A DNA stretch of 64,000 nt from Episyrphus balteatus (lineage: Eukaryota > Arthropoda > Insecta > Diptera > Syrphidae): the NCBI RefSeq assembly GCF_945859705.1, contig NC_079136.1:44901989-44965988 (forward strand), written 5' to 3'. The notes below the pieces were generated by a model, which was given only the letters and a program-made list of their open reading frames with translations, made no database searches and was not told the origin of the DNA. Shown here one piece after another: positions 55,519 to 64,000 of the stretch (its first letter is position 1; the number at the start of each line of letters is the position of its first letter). The translations under genes were made by a program, and so were the position numbers.

Positions 55519-57165
55519 GTAAGTTTTCAAGTTTGTAACAGAACACATTATAGTAGATCTCAAAAACCCGACTCTCATATCAAGACTACCCTTCCTCCAA
55601 AACTGGCTGACTGCTGCTTAACAAGTTTTGCATTCGAAATTTTGTTTAACTCAGCATACGGTGCATGCACATATACAAGGAATAATATAATTTTCTACAA
55701 AAATACCTACAAACATTATATTACACTCTGGATCAGTTTATTGATGATAAATTTTTTAAACTTTTTTTAAAAATTTTTACAGAAATCACCTTCGAATATT
55801 GTTTAGTTATAGAATTTTCCTATCGTATTACATAATTTCATGGGAAAAATAATACTAATATTCACTTAAGGTTAAAAATTTCTAAAAACATGGTTTTATT
55901 ATAATATCGCATTAAGCATCGTTTCTCAATGATATTCCTAAAGAAGAAGAAAAAGAACTTCAGAAAATATGGACGTTATCAAAATATTTTTTAATATTTT
56001 TCAATTTGAAAACTAACAGAAATAAAACAAATAGACAATTTTTTTCGCCAATATCTAAGGAACGGTAACTTCTACAGATATGTTTTAAAAATCAAATTAA
56101 AGGTTTTGAAATTCTCTACAAAAATGGTTAAGAGACATTTTTTCGTCGGAGCAACCATTTACTAGATAAATAAGTTTACATCAACTGAACAATTTTTTTT
56201 TTTTTTTTTTTTTTTTTTTGAGTTTAAGACAATCATCTGATCCAGAGTGTGTACTTATTGCTTTCATACAAAAAGTAAAAAAAGACAAATTTTATTTTCT
56301 ATATGCGAAGCAATTTGAAACTTCAGAAAAGTTTCATCGCGTATGCAAAAGAAAAATCAAGAAAAAAAAAAAGTTTCCTTTATTTTTTTTTTTGAATTTT
56401 GCATATCTTAGCCACTAACTTGCCAAGTTGACAAAATGCCAGTAACATTCCTTCTCTTGGGCTATATGCTCTGTTCATTCTCTTTTTATCCTGTGTGTTT
56501 GTCTAGAAATAAAAAATATCCAAAAAAAATAACCAAACAAAACAGAGAGGAGCACAAAAAAAAAAACGAATGAAAAATTTGAATGTCAATATCATATTCG
56601 GATGAATGTAATTTCGTGGCAAAGTTGAAAGTTTCCGGTGCTGACTTACAACAAGGATCCACAAATACCCAAACCTATTACCGCTCTTCTTGTTCACCCT
56701 CCCCAAAATTTCGTCCTTTTTGTTGAGATTTCTTGTAAAAATTTACAAAAAAATAAAAAAAAAAACAAAATCACAATGAAAATTCATTGATTTCGTTTTG
56801 TGAATGAACAAGGATAAACATGAGTTGTGTATGAGGGAACTTTCAGGACAAATGACAACGAACAAAAATGAAAAAAAAAAAAATGAAGAAATATTGTGCA
56901 TACAAGACTAAGAAGAACCACGACACAAAAAATCAACATGACAGAAACATGACTGCGGGAAATAAAGAGTAGTCGTCGTTGAGTCGAGTATAAAGCCACG
57001 ACATGGAATTGGAATGGCTTAGCTTTAGCCATGGCAAGGATTCGCATCATATCGTCGTCGTAGGTTGTCGGTCTTCGTGTATATCATAATCGTGACGTTC
57101 TTTCGTTGGGTTAAAGGAAAAAAATTTATATATAATAAAAACATATTTTATTTCTTCTTTTTCAG
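55519..57165 (+). other. Intron G-H (1,647 nt)
   Basis: GTAAGT to TTTTTCAG. It includes a 31-nt poly-T tract near 56190-56220 and a less repetitive part at 56600-57100. No inserted element with clear ends. Confidence 0.7.
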
Positions 57166-57323
57166 ATGACACGTACATGTACGACGATGCGGTCCGTGGG
57201 GCCGCCTACGGCATGGGTGGCATCCACCATCAGGGACATTGGTACGATGAACCACCATACGAAAGTGATCCGGATGATTTTCTCATGTCTGGAATCAACT
57301 GCGGTCCTGCGGCTACAATTCAG
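57166..57323 (+). CDS. Exon H, acidic Tyr/Asp-rich segment
   Basis: The acceptor is TTCTTTTTCAG and the donor TTCAG/GTAATC; 158 nt: two bases complete the Asp codon, then 52 codons, ending in phase 0. The peptide has DTYMYDDAVRGAAYGMGG, then HHQGHWYDEPPYESDPDD and FLMSGINCGPAATIQ. The repeated Tyr-Asp/Glu contexts could be tyrosine phosphorylation sites, and the final segment looks like the approach to a folded domain encoded further on. This is the last exon I can support; the gene probably continues beyond the window. Confidence 0.92.
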
Positions 57324-59062
57324 GTAATCAACAGGAGGGTGTTTTTTTCTTATTTATTTTGGGTTATATTTTTATTTATTTATATATTTTCTTATTCTGA
57401 TGAAATGTTGGGTGGTAATCCCTAAGGATTTTTTTTTGGGTGACTTTAAAAAAAATAAAATAAAAATTCGAAGAAAAAAATTGATGGTTTAGCTGGGGTT
57501 TTTGGTTTGACTGATTAGGGTATTTGAACTTTTTGAACTTTGAGCTAGATGAGGGTATAAAATATTTTTTTAGCACTTCAAGTGATGAAGTAAATTATCT
57601 TAAGAAGTGAAAAAGGTTTATTAGTGTACCAACCTAATACATAATTCATTTTCATAAATCAATCAATTAAATTTCCACTTGATGGGATTTCCTTTTTCGG
57701 TAATAGATTCTATTGAGTTTTAGATCCTGTCATCACAAGGGTTTTTTTTAAGGTTGCTTAGATTGTTTTTTGATAGTAGATTTTACCGAAGACTTTTAAT
57801 CTATTCTTGGTGGATGGAGATCTTGTAATAATAGGACTATTTTTTTCCAAACAATCTCCAAACATTATTTTTTTTTTTCTGGTTGTATCAGACTGATTTT
57901 TCAGTTTCTCAGTTAAATTGGGTGTGAATTATAATGAACCAAGTGTAAATGGCAAAAGCATAGCGCAGCACTCGAAATTTCTGAATATTACAATGAGAAA
58001 GAAAGATAAAACAGTGTAAAGCATTCCACATTTTTTTGTCTCTAATATTTTCTGCCTTTCATATTTTTCTTTCCCATATAGTTTTAATATATAAAGCAAA
58101 ATTAAGAGTTTTGAAAAAAATTTATTTTGTATTTAAAATAAAATACATGACTAGATAGGTACCTAATTGCTCGTGTAGTTCGAACTCAGAATATTAAAAA
58201 AAAGTTAATTAAAAAAATTCTATCTGTCTTTTTTTTCCAAATTCTTTCGCAATGAAATAAATATATCTTTTATAAATTGTTATCAACAATAATTATTAGT
58301 TGACTTCAGAAGAGAAAAAGGTCTTTTTTTAAGTAAAAAATTTGAAAAAAAGACAGCAACAATTTTTTTGATTAATTTTTTTTTTTGAGGACTATTTTTG
58401 CATTTTAATTTTAAATATAGAAATAAACTTCTGCCTTTTTAAAAATGTATATCTAAATATTGTATGTGTTGGAGTTTTGTTGTAATATTTTTTTTTTTGC
58501 AGTCAATTTGTGAGAAAATTTCTTCTACCGCTAAAACGATGAAAAATGGTCCCTCTCTCTCATAAAACTTTTTTTTCAAATAATCTAGACAATCTTCTTA
58601 TATATCATTTAATTTCTGAAATTCAAACAATTTTTTAATACAATAACAATGTAAGAAAAAATTGAACGATTTAAAAAAAAAGTCAAATAAATTCCTCGAA
58701 AATACTTATATTGTCACTTGTAGTAAATAACGTGTGAGCAGAATTAAAATCAATATAAACATTGTTTTTTGGATGAGAAATGACATTAGTTCGAAGTCGT
58801 ACCGGTAAATCAAAAAACGAAAGATGCCAATGGATTTCTCGGGTCTGAAATAGGGGGAAACTTTCAATGGTGCAAATGTCTTAAAATATTTTTTGAAAAA
58901 AACTTGCACAGTGTTGCTATAAAAAGAATCAAAAAAAAATAAAGTTAAACATTTTTCTTTTTAAATATGAAATAATTTTCTGTAGTACCTACTAATATTA
59001 TCGGTTCAGCAAATAAAAAAAAAACCTTGGAAATTACAAAAAAAAATCATATCGTTGCTTTC
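57324..59062 (+). other. Probable next intron, AT-rich
   Basis: Starts GTAATC. No further exon in phase 0 with splice sites was recognised up to the window end, so the intron may exceed 6.6 kb. Confidence 0.5.
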
Positions 59063-59833
59063 AAGGCAAAGTGGCATAAGTCGGAATTTGCTAATTTTCA
59101 GGAGAGACATTTAATTTTTTTTTGACTCATTAAAAAATTGATTTTCGTTGTCAATAAAAAACAAAACCCAAAAATTATATACCTGAAAAATTGATTTTTT
59201 TTGCTATGAGATGGTATACTACATTTTATAGAAAACGCAATATTAAAAAAAAAAAATAGTTTGGATTTATGCCGTTTTTCGAAAAAATGGAACTATTTTC
59301 GAAAATTTTTTTTTCTGACTCTATGGAAAAAGTACGGTTTTGCACGTTATTAAAAGACAAAACTAAAAATATAAAAATATTATATTATTTTAGGTCAATT
59401 TTATTTATTTAATAACGAAAAAGATACAAAAAAATGCGCTTTTTCTAGCATATACGGAAAACATAAACTAAAACTTATTTAAATTCATCTTTTTAACTCA
59501 GTTACAGAATCGGACTTACGAACAGTATAATACGACAAAAAAGCCGAAATGATAAAAAAAATTCTTACCGGGTTGCTCTTTTACTATGTGATATTTTCTA
59601 AGTTGTGCCGTTTTCTTCGAAAACACAAAACCAATCCTATCTACGATAACGGTATAACTAAAGAAATGCCATTAATGTACATATATACAAAATGACAGGG
59701 ATATTTGTGAAAATTGACATCGACACTTTTTCATAATAGTGGGAACTAGAAGAAGTAGAAAAGCACTGATTACACAGAAAATCAGTGTGCTAGACTCAAA
59801 AATGACAAATTTCGACTTATGCCACTTTGCCTT
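59063..59833. mobile_element. 771-bp element with AAGGCAAAGTGGCATAAG ends
   Basis: AAGGCAAAGTGGCATAAGTC then GGAATTTG at the left is mirrored by CAAATTTCGACTTATGCC then ACTTTGCCTT at the right, a 28-bp inverted repeat with one mismatch. The interior also has GCCGTTTTTCGAAAA and GTGCCGTTTTCTTCG. No transposase. Related ends occur at 45033-46058. Confidence 0.8.
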
Positions 59834-59839
59834 CAAAAT

Positions 59840-60000
59840 GTCAATCAAATGCGTTCAGCTGCTTTGGGCTGTGATTCACAGACAAAACCACAGACAAACC
59901 GCCGAACAGACCGAAGGACAGTATGACGGAGACCACTTTTTTTGACTGCCCCGCCCATAATCGTAATGTTGGTTTTGATTATAACCTCAAACTGAAAAAA
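59840..60000 (-). repeat. Mini-me/DINE-like fragment, minus strand
   Basis: Complement of the family's 5' part: a degraded CAGAC/GACAG tract, then ACCACTTTTTTTGACTGCC and ATCGTAATGTTGGTTTTGAT. Only the 5' third is present. Confidence 0.5.
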
Positions 60001-61249
60001 AAAAATATTTTTTGTTTGAAAATAAATTTTTTGAAGTTTTATTTCATACTAACTTTATAAAAAAAAAAAAACAATTTCCATGTCAAAATTATTGAGTCAA
60101 ATTTTTCAAACTGTTACACACCAGAACTGACTAGAAACGAATTGACTGCTACCGAATTAAACTACTACAGAAAGTTAAAAACCAGTCACTTTTGCCAACA
60201 AAAACTCGTCTTAAATAAAAAAAGAAAAATAGCACCAACGAACTTATGTTAACTACTGGACAATTGGTTTTCAATAATGACCTTTCTGTCAAGGTACAGG
60301 AAAACAGAACTCCAACTTAATCCAACTTAAATACTTAAATTTTTTTCGGCAATCGCTTCGGGCATTGACAGAAAAAAAAAACTATTTCCTTAAATCCATT
60401 TCAAATTGCTCTCAAACTAAAAATGTCATTTTCTCCATTTATTTATCTTTCAACAGATGGTCGCATCTAATCAATGCATTGTTCAAAATGTTTCCCAATA
60501 CCTCTCTCTACCTGACATTTCTACTCTAGGACAAACTTTTTGCTCTAAATTTTCAAACGAGCAAGCAAAAAAAAAGCATCATACATTATGTTCAATCACC
60601 AAAGGGTCACGGCAAATCGAACAAAAAACCAAAGAAAAAACTCTATGTACTCTCGAATTAGTTAAATTGACGATGTTCGTTAGGTCATCATTACATGTCA
60701 TCTATTCTAATAGCACACACATGTTCGGTTAACCAATTTCTCCTCTCCCTCTCGAACAAGACGAAGACGAAAAAATCCAAATATTTTCTACAAAAATCGA
60801 TAGAAGGAATTGCCAATATAAACGGAAGTAGAGAGGGCAAATATACAAAAAAAAAAAAAATTAGAAAAAAAAAACTTTTTCAACTCTGCAAATCAATGTG
60901 TTTGGATATATAAATAGAACCTTTCTCTCACACTTTTTATATTCACCTGGTGTAGTATGCCCATTCACCTATATGTCGATGTAATAGTCTGAATTTACGT
61001 TTAGTGCCGACGAAAACCAACTTTGATAAAAGCAAAAAAAAAAAAAAAACAAGAAAAAGTTTATTCAGTCGAAGAAGTTGTGAAAGTCGTTTGATTGCCT
61101 TGAAAAGTTTCATAGGATATACCAACTACATATTCTAACATGCCTTTAAAGGAGCGGATTTGTAAGAAGGGCCCTTATCAGTAGAATCAAGAAAATATCA
61201 TGACTTATCCTTATTTAATTTTAAGAAAAACTTTAGAAATCAGAGATCT
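60001..61249. other. Non-coding segment
   Basis: AT-rich with several poly-A runs. The 91-codon frame at 60457-60732 follows TTTCAACAG, but has no domain character and no usable donor, so I do not call it. Confidence 0.45.
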
Positions 61250-61990
61250 GTAAAAAAGTTCATTCAATTTCTAATTCAAGTCAATTAAATCGCAGTAAGT
61301 TTTGACTGCAATCTTATGCTGTGATGAATATTGCTTTGTCAAATAAACATTTTGAGGTTTTCATAAAAAAAAATCTGAATGCAGTCACTTAGTTTTTTTG
61401 TGACTTCTTGAATTGCAGTCAGTTCACTTTACTTTTGATTTGACTGTAAGTTTATGATCTTGTCAATTACTTTAAGTTCCAACACCAAAAAAACAGTCAA
61501 CTATTAATACTAATATTGTGAATGCAGCCAATTGGTGATTGAGCGCCTTAAATGCAGTCCTTTTTTTTATAAATTTTTGACTGCAATTTTATGGTGTGTT
61601 TAGTAATTTTAACTGCCAATGGCAGGACAACAGTGTTAGTATTTGAACACAATATTCTAAATGCGGTGAAGTACATAGTAGTTTTTTTTTTCAGTTCAAC
61701 TGCAGCCAGTTATTCACCCCTATTATTGAATTCGACGAATGGGAAAAAGTGACAATGTTCAATAATTTGCGAATATTTCGCTATTAGTGAATTCGACAAA
61801 AGAAAGATGAACGGATGTCGGTAACTGGCTCTGCACGACCGACATTCTGTTCAACTTCCTGATATAGGAAGATTAATATGTATATTAATCATTTCAGTTC
61901 CGGTCAATCGACTTACTTTTTTACCAGCAAGTTGATGATGTGATAAATTACTTTACTAGCAAGCTGCTGTTAATACTAATATTGTGAATG
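61250..61990. repeat. Imperfect repeats of TGACTGCAAT and TACTAATATTGTGAATGC
   Basis: TTTTGACTGCAAT-type motifs recur at 61302, 61575 and, inverted (GCAGTCA), at 61381 and 61417. TACTAATATTGTGAATGC occurs at 61508 and 61973 and in diverged form near 61640. It looks like a decayed tandem or foldback array. Confidence 0.5.
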
Positions 61991-61997
61991 CGGTGCA

Positions 61998-62139
61998 GGG
62001 TCAAAAGTCCACAGGCCAAAAGTCCATAATGGACTATTGGCTCACTAGTGTGGGTCATAGCTCCATAAATCAATTATGGACTTACAACCCACCCAAGTGG
62101 GTCAAAAGTTCACACAAAATTCCTGTGGACTTTTGGCCC
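61998..62139. mobile_element. 142-bp MITE with GGGTCAAAAGTCCACAGG ends
   Basis: GGGTCAAAAGTCCACAGG at the left and CCTGTGGACTTTTGGCCC at the right. Inside, AAAAGTCCATAATGGACT is itself palindromic and GTGGGTCAAAAGTTCACA repeats the end motif. No clear target duplication. Confidence 0.7.
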
Positions 62140-62248
62140 TTCGATTAAAAATGTATAACCAATTAGGAAAGCAAAAATTCATAATGCGGCTGAGTTCTCA
62201 TATTCTAATTTTCTTCGCAATATCTCTCCAAAACATTTATAAATAAAT

Positions 62249-63094
62249 TGCACGACTGGGGTCGCACGTACTTGCTCTTATGCTTAAAGTAACTATAATG
62301 TTAAAGCTTTTCATTCAAGAAATTTAAAATTTGATATTTTGAAGAAATTTCATAAGTAGTACCTATAAAAAAATTAAATCTGTTTTTATAATTAATTAAA
62401 CTCTGTTTTAAATTATCTTAAAAAAAATAAAAAATATGCCATTTTATTTCTTGTATAAAAAGGTATTTTTAGAAAAAAAATTTCGAAAATTGTAGTAGCC
62501 GTTTTTTAAAAAAATAATTTTTTATATATAAAAATTTTTAACATTTTTCAAAAAAAAAGTTGGTATGCCATTTTGAAGAAATAATTAATTTACACATAAA
62601 AACTAAATTTCAAAATTTTTCATTGATTCGTTTTCAAAAAATTGATTTTTCAAAAAAAAATTTTGAAATATTTTTAAAAAAAACCAAAAATGCGTTTTTT
62701 GTAAATTTTCTAAAATTTTAATATTATCTTTACTTACACACTTTTGTATAAAAATTTTCATTTAAATCGGGTTAATGTTGTACGAGATATTCAGAAACGA
62801 AAAAAACCGTTCTATGACAGGTACCGTTAATAACGGTACAAAAAATATTTTTTTTATTTAAAAAGTTGGCTATTATGTGTAGTAATACACACAAAAATTT
62901 TAGTCAAAATCGTTAGAGCCGTTTTTGAAAAAAATAAACTTTTCTATTTCCGTTATATGACAGGTACCGTTAGTTTTGGTCATAAAAAAAAATTTCAATT
63001 TCCCCTCTAGGGAATCACCAAAAACTGCTAACCACCAAGTTTGAAGAAAATCACTTCACTCGTTTAGGCTGCAGCTCCAGATAGAGACAGACAC

Positions 63095-63135
<41 letters not shown>

Positions 63136-63258
63136 ATTGCCGGACCCACTTTTTTGGCATTCTCCATCATCGTAATGTCATGTAAAATTGTTATCTCGAG
63201 TTCGATTTTTTTTACGAATCCTAAACTTGCCCTATAGTACCTATATCGCAAGTAAAAA
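62249..63258 (-). mobile_element. Full-length mini-me/DINE-like copy, minus strand
   Basis: From GCACGACTGGGGTCGCACG and TACTTGCTCTTATGC through TGACAGGTACCGTTAATAAC to a GACA tract of about ten units (63095-63135), GGCATTCTCCATCATCG and the end ATATCGCAAGTAAAAA. It is the mirror of the copy at 44004-44995 and close to it in sequence. Confidence 0.75.
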
Positions 63259-63570
63259 AAGTGATCAAATTTCTTTTAAATTCGAGTGAATTTTAGAAAA
63301 TTACTTCAATAAGTATTCAAAACCTGAACAATCGTCAATTTTCGAAAGTTTCTTCATTAAATGTTCAATTGGTGTCATGAAATTAGTCCAAGTGAAATAA
63401 GACCAACTTTCAAACTTGGTTTTACTTCAATAATTTTCAACATTTATACTTTTATTCAAAAGCTTTTTAAAACATTTGAATAAACATTGAATACATTAAA
63501 TGAAAAAATCCCGTTCTGGCAATTGTGTGATAATACCGCACACCAAAGATATTTATGTTATATCTCGGTA
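63259..63570. other. AT-rich sequence, nothing recognised
   Basis: AATTTTCGAAAG and TTACTTCAATAA motifs recur; otherwise nothing to report. Confidence 0.4.
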
Positions 63571-63757
63571 AACGCGAATCGGAACAAAATTTGATCACAT
63601 GAGAATCTATTTAAATTGCACAAGCCAAACGCGAAGCGGAAAAAAATTTTGCCCACCTCAAAATTGATTCTCCCGTGGGCAAAATTTTTTTCCGCTTCGC
63701 GTTTGGCTTGTGCAATTTAAATAGATTCTCATGTGAGCAAATTTTTTTCCGCTTCGT
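63571..63757. repeat. Near-perfect hairpin with ~85-nt arms
   Basis: The left arm includes GAGAATCTATTTAAATTGCA, CAAGCCAAACGCGAAGCGG and TTTTGCCCAC. The right arm is its complement after a spacer of only about 18 nt (63657-63674). The outer end CGCGAATCGGAACAAAA is a diverged match to TTTTTTTCCGCTTCG. It may be the end of a larger element running out of the window. Confidence 0.8.
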
Positions 63758-64000
63758 TTTCCGCCAATTAATTTTGATTTATTTGTTTTTAATCTCCATG
63801 TGATAATTAATTAGCCCGCTTTGTTTGCGAGATAGTTCCCCAAATAAGTGGCGATTATCACTATGAGACTCCAAACTAATCGTCTTTTGAACAAAATTTT
63901 GTTCTTCTTTGCTTTCTGCGAGTTTTCGAAAATTACTTCAATAAGCTTTACAAACAAAACTCGAGTCAGTTAAGAAAAAAAACTTAAAATTTTCAAAAAA
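63758..64000. other. AT-rich window end
   Basis: No feature recognised. Confidence 0.4.

Noticed and set aside
60457..60732. 91-codon frame after TTTCAACAG as a possible next exon
   Set aside because: The reading is low in coding character, has no in-phase donor, and does not continue the protein in a recognisable way.

Overview
The window looks like insect genomic DNA, most likely from a fly (Diptera). It is AT-rich, has long introns bounded by GT..AG, carries a CAG/CAA (opa-type) glutamine repeat inside an exon, and is loaded with interspersed elements of dipteran kinds: GTCT-microsatellite 'mini-me/DINE-like' elements, a Helitron, a jockey-type non-LTR element, and hAT, piggyBac and TA-flanked MITEs. 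I see no rRNA, no CRISPR and no operon-like gene packing.

One real gene can be supported. It lies on the + strand, and eight exons (30072-57323) join in perfect phase into 339 codons with no stop. It encodes a hydrophilic, probably cytoplasmic protein: a leading segment with hydrophobic helix-like stretches, a Gly/His/Ser-rich linker, an acidic segment followed by a 16-Gln run, a basic segment, a highly charged probable coiled coil, and an acidic Tyr/Asp-rich tail. I cannot name it with confidence. A GC-richer ORF at 27761-27844 with a good start context could be its first coding exon. The 3' end of the gene is not seen and probably lies beyond the window. Everything from about 1 to 27760 is upstream or first-intron sequence, and 57324-64000 is probably the next intron.

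The rest is repeats, often nested. 2596-3226: double-hairpin foldback element with TTA duplications. 3991-5469: mini-me-like copy split by an 881-bp hAT MITE with perfect 8-bp duplications. 7207-8553: another mini-me copy split by a CACTGG foldback. 10522-14687: decayed Helitron holding helicase fragments and at least four later insertions, one of them a near-perfect 1.08-kb palindrome. 16111-17010: GTACAA repeats with a 30-bp palindrome. 20186-21457, 24222-24566, 26202-26633, 31874-32731 and 34215-34911: terminal-inverted-repeat elements. 36009-39320: hAT-like element containing a jockey fragment, a hammerhead-bearing retroelement and a 507-bp tandem repeat, abutting a 14-bp minisatellite. 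44004-46060, 49562-51402, 53349-54082, 59063-60000 and 61998-63258: further MITEs and mini-me copies.

The most notable find is a complete hammerhead ribozyme of type III topology (minus strand, 37242-37174) inside a 168-bp element flanked by a 12-bp target duplication. Its two hairpin loops share a 10-nt perfect complementarity. A second, rearranged copy at 11811-13121 has lost 25 nt between those two complementary segments, which removes the catalytic core.
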